Positions 1 through 7,981 are shown, counted from the stretch's first letter. The stretch is 44,453 nt of DNA from Oscillospiraceae bacterium (GCA_015066205.1 SVOV01000019.1:1-44453); one strand, 5' to 3'. Notes: a model not told the origin generated them from the letters alone. Program-made: numbers and translations.

Positions 1-165
1 TTTAAGGGTAGCAAGTAACAATCTTACGCGGTTGGCAGTCGTAATTACGCGTTGACGCGTTCGGCGAGGAATAGAGGGCTATGCCCGTATGTGAAAAACC
101 ACCCGCTTGGCGGGTGGATGTTTATTATAGTGATAATATCACTAATATCATTCAGGAGGTTCATT
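1..165 (+). other. Leader/intergenic segment upstream of uracil permease
   Basis: No gene is visible before the permease start at 166. The segment has a perfect 8-bp hairpin, CCACCCGC-TTG-GCGGGTGG (102-119), and a small GGGC-TAT-GCCC hairpin just before it. No clean U-run follows the large hairpin, so I do not call it a terminator. I see no recognisable purine riboswitch or PyrR-binding consensus. The reading frame stays open upstream to 52, but that extension has no ribosome binding site and runs through the hairpins, so I treat it as untranslated leader. No confident promoter was found here. Confidence 0.4.
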
Positions 166-1530
166 ATGAAACTTGTCTACGGTATCAAAGACAAACCCGG
201 TATTCCCCAGTTGATTGTTTACGGTCTTCAGCAGTTGCTTGCCATTATGGCAGCTACTCTTGTAGTTCCGATCATTATCAACGGAAAGGCAAATCTCACA
301 GGTGAAGATGCTATGAGCACAGCGGCCGCTCTTTTCGGCGCCGGTGTAGGTACACTTATCTATGTTTTATTCACAAGAGCAAAAAGCCCTGTTTTCCTCG
401 GTTCATCATTCGCTTTCATCGGCTCAATGACATCAGCTTTTGCTGGTGCAGTTTCGGTTGCAGCAGGTTATGCAGGCCTTATTCTCGGTGCTGTACTCGC
501 AGGTCTTGTTTATGTAATTATTGCAGTTATCGTTAAGTTTGCAGGCGTTAACTGGATCAATAAGCTTATGCCCGCAGTTGTTATCGGACCTACAGTTGCT
601 ATTATCGGTCTTTCTCTTGCAGGTAACGCTGTTGGTGATCTTCAGAAAGCAAATGCAGGCGGAGATTCAAGAATTGCCATTCTTTGCGGTATTGTAACAC
701 TTATTGTTACAATGCTTTGCTCTACATACGGCAAAAAAGGCGTCAAGCTCATTCCCTTTATTATCGGTATCCTTTCAGGTTATGCTCTTTCAGCTGTTCT
801 TACTTTGATCGGCATGGCAACTGACAACACAGCAATTATGGTTACAGACTTCTCTCCCCTGACAAACCTTTTTGCTGACGGATTTTCAATTAACAGCATT
901 TTTGCAGTTCCCGATTTCACATTTGTAACAGCATTCAAGGGTGTAAAGGAAATTGACTTTACATATGTAAGCACACTCATCGCAGCTTATGTTCCTGTTG
1001 CTTTTGTTGTTTTCGCTGAACACATTGCTGACCATAAGAACATTTCATCTATCATTGAAAAAGATCTTCTTGAGGATCCAGGTCTGAGCAACACTCTTCT
1101 CGGTGACGGAGTAGGCTCAATGGCAGGTGCTTTATTCGGCGGTTGTCCCAACACCACATACGGCGAATCTGTTGCCTGTGTTGCAATAACAAGAAATGCT
1201 TCTGTTGCAACAATTATCACAGCTGCTTTAATGTCAATTATCATATCCTTCTTCTCCCCCTTTGTTGCTTTTGTAAACTCTATCCCCTCTTGTGTAATGG
1301 GCGGCGTTTGTATGGCACTTTACGGCTTTATTGCTGTAAGCGGTCTTAAGATGGTGCAGAAGGTTGACCTCGAAAAGAACAGAAATCTTTTTGTTGTTTC
1401 GGCAATATTTATTGCAGGTATCGGCGGACTTTCAGTTTCTTTCGGTAAGGTTACCATCACTACTATCGCTTGTGCACTTATTCTCGGTATCGTTGTTAAT
1501 CTCATCCTTTCAAAGGAAAAAGATAACTGA
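166..1530 (+). CDS. uraA: Uracil/xanthine permease (NCS2 family, UraA-like)
   Basis: This is a 454-residue polytopic inner-membrane protein that should import uracil (or a related nucleobase) by proton symport. The start is ATG 166, preceded by a strong CAGGAGG at 154-159; an in-frame upstream extension to 52 has no such site. Almost the whole chain is hydrophobic helices. The NCS2 substrate-binding glutamates are present: one in VVFAEHIADH (about residue 285) and one in GGCPNTTYGES (about residue 334), matching the uracil-contacting Glu residues known for E. coli UraA. The length is typical of the family. A strong terminator lies directly downstream, so the gene appears monocistronic. Uracil is inferred over xanthine from the NTTYGE signature; substrate certainty is moderate. 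Confidence 0.9.
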   Translation: MKLVYGIKDKPGIPQLIVYGLQQLLAIMAATLVVPIIINGKANLTGEDAMSTAAALFGAGVGTLIYVLFTRAKSPVFLGSSFAFIGSMTSAFAGAVSVAAGYAGLILGAVLAGLVYVIIAVIVKFAGVNWINKLMPAVVIGPTVAIIGLSLAGNAVGDLQKANAGGDSRIAILCGIVTLIVTMLCSTYGKKGVKLIPFIIGILSGYALSAVLTLIGMATDNTAIMVTDFSPLTNLFADGFSINSIFAVPDFTFVTAFKGVKEIDFTYVSTLIAAYVPVAFVVFAEHIADHKNISSIIEKDLLEDPGLSNTLLGDGVGSMAGALFGGCPNTTYGESVACVAITRNASVATIITAALMSIIISFFSPFVAFVNSIPSCVMGGVCMALYGFIAVSGLKMVQKVDLEKNRNLFVVSAIFIAGIGGLSVSFGKVTITTIACALILGIVVNLILSKEKDN

Positions 1531-1541
1531 TCATTCCGAAT

Positions 1542-1572
1542 AGCCGGCAGCTTTTCAGCTGCCGGCTTTTTT
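1542..1572 (+). terminator. Rho-independent terminator of uracil permease gene
   Basis: An 11-bp perfect stem, AGCCGGCAGCT/AGCTGCCGGCT, with a 4-nt loop is followed by six T residues, 12 nt after the permease stop codon. Confidence 0.9.
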
Positions 1573-1632
1573 ACACCCAAAATTTGCGGGTGTGTGATGG
1601 AGCGGAAGGCTATTTTTTATATGCTGTTATTA

Positions 1633-1661
1633 TTGAATTATAAATATAAATGTTATATAAT
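1633..1661 (+). promoter_or_regulatory. Sigma-A-type promoter of the epimerase gene
   Basis: TTGAAT (1633-1638) and TATAAT (1656-1661) are separated by 17 bp, 20 bp upstream of the start codon of the aldose-epimerase-like gene. The -10 is a perfect consensus. The short leader holds the GGAGG site at 1668-1672. Confidence 0.75.
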
Positions 1662-1681
1662 AGTTACGGAGGCGATTAATC

Positions 1682-2539
1682 ATGATTCACTATATCGAAA
1701 ATGAATTTCTCAAGGTCGGCGTTAAAGAATACGGATGTGAGCTTACAAGTATATTATCCAAATCTACAGGCTATGAATATCTCTGGCAGGGCGATGAAAG
1801 CATCTGGTACGGGCAATCTCCCATTCTCTTTCCTATTGTCGGAAGACTCATTGAAGATAAATACACATTAAACGGAAAAGAATACACTATGCCAAAGCAC
1901 GGCTTTGCAAGAAAAATGGACTGGACTTTAATTGATAATGAAGGAGACTCAATGTCATTCATTCTCACAGAAACCCCCGATACTTTAGCCTGTTATCCCT
2001 ATGAATTCAATCTTGTTGTTACTTACACCCTTACAGAAAACAAGCTTCGAGTAAACCATGCTGTTCTTAATGCAAATGAAGATAAGATGTATTTTTCATT
2101 AGGAGCACATCCCGGTTTCAACTGCAATATCGGTGACAGTCTTATTTTTGATGTTGATGAGACTCTTTCTACTGAAAAAATTGATCTTGTTAATTCACTG
2201 AGATTACCTGATACCTATCCGGTTCTTGAGAATTCCCGTGAAATAATAATAACAAAGGATATTTTCAACGAGGATGCTCTGATTCTTCACGGAATCAAAT
2301 CCGAATACATAACCCTTAAGCATCAGGACGGAAAGTTTAATGTCAGATTCAATCTCGGCGGAGCTCCTTACCTCGGCATCTGGGCAAAACCGGGCGCGCC
2401 TTATGTCTGCATTGAGCCCTGGTTCGGTGTAAATGACTCATTTGAAAAGAAGAATGATTTCTCTGAAAAAGATGCTATTAATGAGCTCGATTCAAATGAA
2501 ATATTTACCTTCTCATGGGAAGCTGAATTTTCCGTATAA
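1682..2539 (+). CDS. Aldose 1-epimerase family protein (galactose mutarotase-like)
   Basis: This 285-residue cytoplasmic protein belongs to the beta-sandwich mutarotase superfamily, whose members interconvert alpha and beta anomers of sugars or sugar phosphates. Family marks are the early ILFPIVGRL segment, the histidine in FSLGAHPGFNC (about residues 140-150) and the C-terminal acidic motif in YLGIWAKPGAPYVCIEPWFG (about residues 240-260), where the glutamate is the expected base. It resembles the LacX/YihR branch more than classical GalM, which is longer. GGAGG lies 9 nt before the ATG and there is a dedicated promoter. It is not beside sugar-catabolic genes, so the substrate is unknown. 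It could act on a hexose phosphate. Confidence 0.85.
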   Translation: MIHYIENEFLKVGVKEYGCELTSILSKSTGYEYLWQGDESIWYGQSPILFPIVGRLIEDKYTLNGKEYTMPKHGFARKMDWTLIDNEGDSMSFILTETPDTLACYPYEFNLVVTYTLTENKLRVNHAVLNANEDKMYFSLGAHPGFNCNIGDSLIFDVDETLSTEKIDLVNSLRLPDTYPVLENSREIIITKDIFNEDALILHGIKSEYITLKHQDGKFNVRFNLGGAPYLGIWAKPGAPYVCIEPWFGVNDSFEKKNDFSEKDAINELDSNEIFTFSWEAEFSV

Positions 2540-2543
2540 AATA

Positions 2544-2572
2544 TTGACTAAAAGTCATATTTAAGATAAAAT
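2544..2572 (+). promoter_or_regulatory. Sigma-A-type promoter of the DUF1292 gene
   Basis: TTGACT (2544-2549) and TAAAAT (2567-2572) are spaced by 17 bp, immediately after the epimerase stop codon and 30 bp before the DUF1292 start. This may also feed the 6S-like RNA downstream. Confidence 0.7.
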
Positions 2573-2602
2573 AGTTATATAATAATTAAGGAGTATTCAG
2601 TT

Positions 2603-2896
2603 ATGGACAACGAATTCGATATAATTACCATTACAGATGATGACGGTAATGATTACAGCTTTGAAGAGCTCGACCGTATTGAAACGGAAGACGGAAAAAG
2701 ATATGTTGCTGTAATTCCCTTAACAGATGATAATGAGGATGAAGCTTCTGATGATGAATCAGTTGAACTCATTTTTTTAAGAGTAGCCAGTGAAAATAAC
2801 GAGGTTTTTCTTGAGCCAATTGACGATGATAATGAGTTTAATGAGGTTGCGGAAATATTTACGGAGCGCTTATCTGAATTTTATGATATTCAATAA
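2603..2896 (+). CDS. DUF1292 family protein (YrzB-like)
   Basis: This is a 97-residue, strongly acidic soluble protein. The pattern is typical of DUF1292: an opening D-x-I-T-I-T-D-D-D-G segment, then a short core ending in YVAVIPL, an Asp/Glu-rich linker, and a C-terminal FLRV...FLEPIDDDNEFNEVAEIF motif. The family is widespread in Firmicutes, often beside yrrK/yrzL and mltG-type genes, but has no established biochemical function. AAGGAG sits 8 nt before the ATG at 2603. It is followed within 10 nt by the 6S-like RNA, so the two could share a transcript. No membrane segment is present. Confidence 0.85.
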   Translation: MDNEFDIITITDDDGNDYSFEELDRIETEDGKRYVAVIPLTDDNEDEASDDESVELIFLRVASENNEVFLEPIDDDNEFNEVAEIFTERLSEFYDIQ

Positions 2897-2902
2897 TTAA
2901 CA

Positions 2903-3084
2903 CCCTGCATTGTTCGTGTATAACAGTCAATATTAACCCAACACACTTTTTAAGGGATGCCTGATCACTCTGACAGAGGATTGCAGACCTCCCGCTTTTA
3001 GCGGACGAAGGGAGCGTGAGCCTGTCAGGAGGCGACCCACCTGCTTCGAGCAGGTTATTATTACTGTCTTACGGCAACGCGGGG
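2903..3084 (+). ncRNA. ssrS: 6S RNA (SsrS/BsrA-type) candidate
   Basis: A 182-nt non-coding segment folds as one long rod, as 6S RNA does. The 5' end CCCTGCATTGTT pairs with the 3' end GGCAACGCGGGG, and the inner closing helix ACAGT pairs with ACTGT. A distal arm has CTGACAG opposite CTGTCAG, then CCTCCC opposite GGGAG, and an apical CCGC-TTTTA-GCGG hairpin. A small hairpin, ACCTGC-TTCG-GCAGGT-like (about 3041-3056), sits in the 3' side of the central bubble, a position where E. coli 6S RNA also has a hairpin. The TGTTCG near the 5' end and CGGCA near the 3' end match the conserved 6S ends. 6S RNA binds sigma-70/A holoenzyme as an open-promoter mimic in stationary phase. No separate promoter is obvious. 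A terminator follows. Confidence 0.75.
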
Positions 3085-3098
3085 ACTTATAAAAATTC

Positions 3099-3131
3099 GG
3101 CTTTTACCTTTTCGGTAAAAGCCTGTTTTTA
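3099..3131 (+). terminator. Terminator of the 6S-like RNA
   Basis: A perfect 10-bp stem, GGCTTTTACC/GGTAAAAGCC, with a TTTTC loop is followed within two bases by TTTTT, 15 nt after the RNA's closing helix. Confidence 0.85.
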
Positions 3132-3140
3132 TTATAGATT

Positions 3141-3183
3141 AAAAATTTGCTGTAAAAAATCCCGTTTTTACAGCAAATTTTTT
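3141..3183 (-). terminator. Terminator of the M20 peptidase operon
   Basis: A long A/T-rich stem, AAATTTGCTGTAAAAA against its exact complement with a 6-nt loop, lies directly after the peptidase stop codon. Read on the minus strand it ends in a U-run. The symmetric A/T flanks mean it could also act on plus-strand transcripts. Confidence 0.75.
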
Positions 3184-3185
3184 AC

Positions 3186-4661
3186 TTATTTATCTGATAA
3201 TTTGCGGATATATCTCTTGAAGAATTTGATTCCGTCTTCCATGGAGCTTACAGGAATGCGCTCATTTGTACCGTGAGTTGTAAGAAGAAGTGATGTGCTT
3301 ACAAGGAAAGGCGAATATCTGTAAATATTGTCACAGACCTCTTCATAATGACAGGCATCCGTTCCGCCCATTACAAGATAGGGAGCAACGATGTTGTTAC
3401 TGTCAGTTCTCATACAGATATCCTCAATTGCTTTGAAGCATCTTGAATCTGTGGGAGATATCTTCGACGGATTCTTCCATCCCGGCTTAACAGTTATTTC
3501 AGCTTTTTTATTCTTAATAACTTTTCTGAGATGATTCTTTGCATCCTCAACCGTTTCACCGGGATAGATTCTGACATTAACATTTATACTTGCCTTCTGA
3601 GGAAGAACATTGGGAGCGGGACTGCCGGATGCCATAGTTACACCCTGAGTTGTTCTTATAAGGCTTGCAGCAGGCGGAATGAAGGTCATAACCTTGGTTA
3701 AAAGCGGTTTTAAAAGCTTTATGTTACAAGTTACAAGTCTTGCGGGATATGAGCAATTTCTGCCGATTTTGTCAAAAAGCTGCATCATCATAGGTGAAAG
3801 CTCAGCCTTGAATTGATTATTTTCAATATCCTTGATAACATCTGCGAGATAACCGAGTGCAGTATGATTTGGCGACTGAGATGAGTGGCCGCCCTTGGCA
3901 GTTACCGAAACCTCAAAATCTGCATATCCTTTTTCGGCAACACCGATACCGGCAAGATTCTTATTAAGAACACCTTTTACATTAACGGGAAGAATAGCAC
4001 CGCCTTCATCAAGCACGCAGTCAAGTCTGATATTATTGTCAGCGAAATACTTACACATAGTAATTGCGCCTGAATGATCGGAAGACATAACCTCTTCATT
4101 ATGTCCGAGACAAATATAGACATCGCGTACAGGTCTGAAGCCCTCTGAAAGCAGAGCTTCAACACTTTCCATAACAGCAATAAGATGATTTTTCATATCA
4201 AGAGCGCCTCTGCCCCAGATATATTCGCCGTCATCAAAGCCTTCAAAGGGCGGATGCTCCCAGTCATCATATGTTCCTTCAGAAATCGGAACAACATCCT
4301 GATGCGAAAGAAGAGCTATAGCATCAAGTGATGAATCGGATCCCTTCCATTTATAAAGAAGAGGTCCTTTACCGACATCGATCAATTCAAGCCCGGAATG
4401 AATCAGAGGATAGCGTTCTTCAAGGAACTTATGAAACTGCTCAAAGGTTGACCAGTCTGTAAGCTCGGGGTCTTTTGATGCAATTGTAGGTATTTTTATA
4501 GCATCGGATAAATTTTTACGGAATCTGTCAAGATCGACATTTTCATCAGGAAGCTCCTCAGCAGAGATCTTTTCAGGCTTAAAAAGATAAGCCTTTACCG
4601 GCACAGCAGCAAGAGCAGCACCGAGACCGATAAGCATTGAGTATTTGATACGATTATCCAT
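3186..4661 (-). CDS. M20 family metallopeptidase, membrane-anchored (PM20D1/CPS1-like)
   Basis: This 491-residue di-zinc hydrolase should cleave or form amide bonds of N-acyl amino acids or dipeptides. The metal ligands of the M20 family are visible: H120 and D122 in LLSHQDVVP, D155 in GRGALDMKN, the E189-E190 pair in LGHNEEV, the acidic position in VLDEGG, and a C-terminal His in GGTDACHYEEV. The middle carries the usual dimerisation domain with GGHSSQSP. The N-terminus (residues 8-27) is one hydrophobic segment that looks like an uncleaved anchor; this and the length fit the PM20D1/CPS1 branch rather than PepT/ArgE. The start ATG overlaps the stop of the upstream carboxypeptidase-like gene by 8 nt, so the pair is translationally coupled and may act on the same peptide or wall-derived substrates outside the membrane (inference). 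Confidence 0.88.
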   Translation of the reverse strand: MDNRIKYSMLIGLGAALAAVPVKAYLFKPEKISAEELPDENVDLDRFRKNLSDAIKIPTIASKDPELTDWSTFEQFHKFLEERYPLIHSGLELIDVGKGPLLYKWKGSDSSLDAIALLSHQDVVPISEGTYDDWEHPPFEGFDDGEYIWGRGALDMKNHLIAVMESVEALLSEGFRPVRDVYICLGHNEEVMSSDHSGAITMCKYFADNNIRLDCVLDEGGAILPVNVKGVLNKNLAGIGVAEKGYADFEVSVTAKGGHSSQSPNHTALGYLADVIKDIENNQFKAELSPMMMQLFDKIGRNCSYPARLVTCNIKLLKPLLTKVMTFIPPAASLIRTTQGVTMASGSPAPNVLPQKASINVNVRIYPGETVEDAKNHLRKVIKNKKAEITVKPGWKNPSKISPTDSRCFKAIEDICMRTDSNNIVAPYLVMGGTDACHYEEVCDNIYRYSPFLVSTSLLLTTHGTNERIPVSSMEDGIKFFKRYIRKLSDK

Positions 4662-6012
4662 TGTTATTCCTCTTTTCTGAATTTCTTTTATTAAGCTTTT
4701 TTATTCTTTCCTTTTTCTTTTTATTGTAATAAGCCAATATTGAGAGCGGCAAAACAACAATCAGAAGAACAAGCGCAATTATAATAAATACAGGTGATTT
4801 TATTATACTGAAAATTTTATCACCGATATATTTCGGAGTGCTGAGCTTTACATCAAAGGCAGCAGCAAGATCAACCTCAGCAACAGTAGTGCCTGCATAT
4901 TTTATTGCGGCTCTGCCGAGAATATCACCCTTTTTGACGGGTGCATTTATGACCTCGGTTGTAAGCTCACTGATGGGTTCTATAAGAACGCTTCCCGCAT
5001 TAACACCCGAGGGAACCAATGCACTGACATCTTCTATGGGTACAAGACTGACATAGTCATAATCAGAAGATAAACGGACCTTAACCTCACCTACATAGGT
5101 TGATGTATTGGCAACCACTCTCAGCCTGAGATTATCAAATGCCCAGGTAAGAAGAGCTTTTGAATCAATAAAAGACATATTTTCATTTGCTTCATCAGCG
5201 TCATTATTTTTCATTGAAGCATCCATAACAACGCAGATATAATTGTAACCGTCCTTTGAGGCAAACGAAACACAATTGCATCTGCCTGCTTGCGTATATC
5301 CTGATTTTCCGCATTTTACACTGCTCATATAATAATCGGAAATCGCATAGTTTATAAGATAATTTGTGTTTTTAAGATATCGGGTTGACGAATACTTATT
5401 AGTTGCAGGCATTTCGTAAAGAAATGTTGAAAGTATATCAACAAATGCAGAATTATCAAGACAGTATCTGAAAATCTTTGCTATATCTCTCGCTGTCGAA
5501 TACTGATTATCGTGAATATAACCGCCGGGATTAGTAAAAGATGTAGACTTAAGTGCAAGCCGCTGTGCGAAACCGTTCATCATTTCAACAAATTTTGTTT
5601 CGGTTCCCGCGATAAATTCAGCAAGCACAGCCGCAGCATCATTAGCATTATAAACAAGCATACAGTAAAGTAATTCTTCAACCGTCATTGTCTCTCCGAC
5701 AAGAATACCCGCTGTAGTTACCCTGAGAGCTTCAATTTGTCTGATTGCAGTTGATGAAGCAGTAACCTTCTGCGAAAGATCGCTGCAATTTTCTATAACA
5801 AGAATTCCTGTAACGAGCTTTACAAGCTCACCGGGATCGCACCTGAGCTCTGAATTTTTATCGTAAAGCACTCCCCCGTTTTCATCTGCACTGATAACAT
5901 AGGCAATATTTCCGTCAACCTTAACTGTTTCCGTAAAAACAGCAAATGCACTGACAGATAAAATGTTTATCAGCATAAGAGAAGAAATAATAAAAATAAT
6001 GATTTTTTTCAT
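4654..6012 (-). CDS. D-alanyl-D-alanine carboxypeptidase-like protein (DacF/PBP5 fold), catalytic motifs altered
   Basis: This 452-residue secreted, membrane-tethered protein has the S11/PBP5 fold. It starts with a signal peptide (MKKIIIFIISSLML..SAFA) and ends with a transmembrane helix (about residues 405-430) plus a Lys-rich tail, the usual low-molecular-weight PBP layout. All three active-site motifs deviate. The SxxK position reads PGELVKLVT, so the nucleophilic serine is Glu62 while Lys65 is kept. SxN reads NAN (residues 122-124). KTG reads KSG (236-238) in GKSGYT. The surrounding sequence aligns well (NDAAAVLAE; FTNPGGYIHDN..; GRCNCVSFASKDG), so this is a substitution and not an alignment slip; codons 5823-5850 read cleanly. 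It is probably a pseudo-carboxypeptidase that may bind peptidoglycan. ATG 6012 is chosen; an in-frame TTG at 6018 is possible. It overlaps the M20 peptidase start by 8 nt. Confidence 0.85.
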   Translation of the reverse strand: MKKIIIFIISSLMLINILSVSAFAVFTETVKVDGNIAYVISADENGGVLYDKNSELRCDPGELVKLVTGILVIENCSDLSQKVTASSTAIRQIEALRVTTAGILVGETMTVEELLYCMLVYNANDAAAVLAEFIAGTETKFVEMMNGFAQRLALKSTSFTNPGGYIHDNQYSTARDIAKIFRYCLDNSAFVDILSTFLYEMPATNKYSSTRYLKNTNYLINYAISDYYMSSVKCGKSGYTQAGRCNCVSFASKDGYNYICVVMDASMKNNDADEANENMSFIDSKALLTWAFDNLRLRVVANTSTYVGEVKVRLSSDYDYVSLVPIEDVSALVPSGVNAGSVLIEPISELTTEVINAPVKKGDILGRAAIKYAGTTVAEVDLAAAFDVKLSTPKYIGDKIFSIIKSPVFIIIALVLLIVVLPLSILAYYNKKKKERIKKLNKRNSEKRNNNG

Positions 6013-6041
6013 AGACAAACACCGACTTCTTGATGTATTAT
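6012..6041 (+). promoter_or_regulatory. Possible promoter of the metallophosphoesterase gene
   Basis: TAGACA (6012-6017) and TATTAT (6036-6041) are separated by 18 bp, in the 58-bp gap between the divergent carboxypeptidase-like gene and the phosphoesterase. The -35 overlaps the start codon of the minus-strand gene. Confidence 0.4.
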
Positions 6042-6070
6042 ATAAAAAGGAAATTCAAAGGAGAAAAGTA

Positions 6071-6814
6071 ATGATATATATTACCGGAGATATGCACGGA
6101 AATGCAGAAAAATTGAGTAAAACCGAATTAAGTATGCTGACCGCAAAAGATACACTTATTATATGCGGAGATTTTGGTTTCATCTGGAATAACGATGTTA
6201 AGGAAAACCAGTTTCTCAACCGCCTTGAAAAAAGAAAATATAACATTTGCTTTATTGACGGAACACATGAAAACTTTGATGTGCTGAATGAGCTTCCCGT
6301 TGCCGTGTGGAACGGCGGAAGAGTTCATAAGGTTAGATCAAATATCTTCCATCTTATGCGCGGTCAGGTTTATGAAATAGAGAATAAAAAGATTTTCACA
6401 ATGGGCGGCGGAGAGGATCCTGATTTTGATCTGAATGAGTATGATGAAAACACCGTAAGAAAAGAGATCCCTACATCTCAGGAAATGCTGACGGGGGTAA
6501 CAAACCTCGAAAAACACGGCTACAAGGTTGATTACATTATATCTCACGAACCTCCCGCAAAAATCAAGGATTTTCTTTCACTTTCAGAAAACAAGAGCAT
6601 AAGAGCAACCGCGCTCGGTGCTTATCTTGATGAATTATCACAGCAGACTGAATTTGAGAAATGGTATTTCGGCAGTATGCATACAGATAAATTCATAACT
6701 GAAAAATATACGGCACTTTTCAACAAGATAATCTGCCCTCAGACGCCGATTGAAAGCAAGTCAGATTTTAAGAAAAAATTTCTCTTAAAGCCTTCTCAGC
6801 GTGAAGATAAGTAA
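6071..6814 (+). CDS. Calcineurin-like metallophosphoesterase
   Basis: This 247-residue cytoplasmic phosphoesterase of the calcineurin clan is expected to use two metal ions to cleave a phosphomonoester or phosphodiester; the substrate is unknown. Metal motifs appear in order: GDMHG (residues 6-10), CGDFGF (about 35), DGTHENFD (about 65, standing for GN-H-[DE]) and SHEPP (about 160), followed by the usual HxH region near GSMHTD. AAAGGAG lies 7 nt before ATG 6071; a 36-codon upstream extension lacks a ribosome binding site. It is divergent from the carboxypeptidase-like gene. Its last 47 nt overlap the 3' end of the convergent alcohol dehydrogenase gene, so the two mRNAs would be complementary there. 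Confidence 0.85.
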   Translation: MIYITGDMHGNAEKLSKTELSMLTAKDTLIICGDFGFIWNNDVKENQFLNRLEKRKYNICFIDGTHENFDVLNELPVAVWNGGRVHKVRSNIFHLMRGQVYEIENKKIFTMGGGEDPDFDLNEYDENTVRKEIPTSQEMLTGVTNLEKHGYKVDYIISHEPPAKIKDFLSLSENKSIRATALGAYLDELSQQTEFEKWYFGSMHTDKFITEKYTALFNKIICPQTPIESKSDFKKKFLLKPSQREDK

Positions 6815-7865
6815 AGCCTCCGGGAGTTCTGTCAAAATTTTTGACACCGCTTTCCCAACGGGAGCTGACACACTTAGCTTCCTCGGCAGAAATCTTAATA
6901 TCAATATCTGTATAAGTATTAAGAGCGTTGATTAATTGCTCAACCGAATAATTTTTAAAAATTGCCTCGATCTTTTCGGGGCAGTATTTATTTGCCCTTT
7001 CAAGCAGAACAGGCATAAAAACTGCACAGGCAATTCCGTGAGGCACATTATAGCTTTCTGTAAGATAATAACCTACTGTATGCGGAAAACAAGTACCCGT
7101 TATATTTATAGCAAGCCCCGCAAAAATAGAAGCAATATAAAGATTCTCATAATCTTCTCGCGATAAATCGCTGAAACCTTTATCAATGACAAAGGGAAGA
7201 ATAATACCTAAAGCTTTCAAAGCATACATTTCAGACAACTCATTCGACGTATTTGAAAGGTAGGATTCAACAGCGTGCGCCAGCGCGTCAAGACATGTCG
7301 ATTTACAGGTAAGATTATTGACGGATTCAGTATATCTGTAATCACAAAAAGCAACATCTGCATAGCAATCTGCACCCGAGATACTCTTTTTAAGTCCGGA
7401 ATCGGAATTGGTAAGAACACTTACACCCGTAACCTCACTGCCTGTTCCGGCAGTAGTACCTATAAGAAGCACGGGAATATGCGAAGACGGTACCTTTCTT
7501 TTATAAATATCAGAATGAGAAAGCTCGGGAGAAGAGCAAAATATCGCAACAGCTTTAGCAGCATCAAGAACAGATCCGCCGCCGATACCGAGAATATAAT
7601 CCGCACCGAAATTTCTTGCCGACTCCCCTGCTCTTTTACAGGTCAATGTTTCGGGATTTGGTTCAATTTCATCAAAAAGCTCAAAAAGAATCTCTTTATC
7701 TTCAAATACAGACAGTACATCATACAAAGCGCCTGATGCTTTTGCAGAATTTTTACCCGTCACAACAAAACATCTTTTTCCGTAACGAGAAAAAATATCA
7801 GCATTATTAATAACACAGAATTCACCTGAAATAATTTTTACAGGCATATAGGAATCTATCTTCAT
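6768..7865 (-). CDS. Iron-containing alcohol dehydrogenase family protein
   Basis: This 365-residue NAD(P)-dependent group III dehydrogenase has an N-terminal nucleotide-binding half with GIGGGSVLDAAKA (about 93-105) and GTTAGTGSEVTG (136-147). The C-terminal metal half has the four ligands expected for Fe(II) or Zn: D193 and H197 in CLDALAHAVE, H262 in CFPHTVGY and H276 in VPHGIAC. The family reduces aldehydes or ketones to alcohols (FucO, AdhB, BdhA and others); sequence alone does not give the substrate. It lies downstream of an alpha-L-fucosidase, which makes lactaldehyde reductase a tempting guess, but a terminator separates the two and no fucose pathway genes are present. It has its own promoter at 7893-7921. 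Confidence 0.88.
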   Translation of the reverse strand: MKIDSYMPVKIISGEFCVINNADIFSRYGKRCFVVTGKNSAKASGALYDVLSVFEDKEILFELFDEIEPNPETLTCKRAGESARNFGADYILGIGGGSVLDAAKAVAIFCSSPELSHSDIYKRKVPSSHIPVLLIGTTAGTGSEVTGVSVLTNSDSGLKKSISGADCYADVAFCDYRYTESVNNLTCKSTCLDALAHAVESYLSNTSNELSEMYALKALGIILPFVIDKGFSDLSREDYENLYIASIFAGLAINITGTCFPHTVGYYLTESYNVPHGIACAVFMPVLLERANKYCPEKIEAIFKNYSVEQLINALNTYTDIDIKISAEEAKCVSSRWESGVKNFDRTPGGFTYLHAEKALREIFS

Positions 7866-7892
7866 TTCATCACCGTAAAATATATTTATTTA

Positions 7893-7921
7893 ATTATAAT
7901 AAATTTATTTTTATATGTAAA
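7893..7921 (-). promoter_or_regulatory. Sigma-A-type promoter of the alcohol dehydrogenase gene
   Basis: On the minus strand, TTTACA (7916-7921) and TATAAT (7893-7898) are spaced by exactly 17 bp, about 30 bp upstream of the start codon and just after the terminator of the preceding operon. Confidence 0.78.
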
Positions 7922-7944
7922 GACAAAACGAAAATTTAAATTAA

Positions 7945-7980
7945 AAGAAAGCCGATCAAGCTAAGCTGATCGGCTTTCTT
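7945..7980 (-). terminator. Terminator of the fucosidase operon
   Basis: A perfect 14-bp stem, AAGAAAGCCGATCA/TGATCGGCTTTCTT, with an 8-nt loop begins one base after the fucosidase stop codon. The minus strand continues with a T-rich run (CTTTCTTTTAATTT). Confidence 0.88.
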
Positions 7981-7981
7981 A

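Noticed and set aside
102..119. Hairpin before uracil permease as a terminator or purine riboswitch
   Set aside because: There is no U-run after the stem and no purine-aptamer consensus; evidence is too thin for either label.
2903..3084. SRP RNA, RNase P RNA or tmRNA for the structured RNA
   Set aside because: No SRP GGAA-tetraloop domain with its conserved internal loops, no RNase P conserved core, and no tRNA-like end or tag reading frame; the rod fold fits 6S better.
6260..6275. Apparent GN-H-[DE] metal motif change (DGTHEN) in the phosphoesterase
   Set aside because: The THEN form is, as far as I recall, normal for this small subfamily with GDFGF and HEPP motifs, and the rest of the active site is intact.
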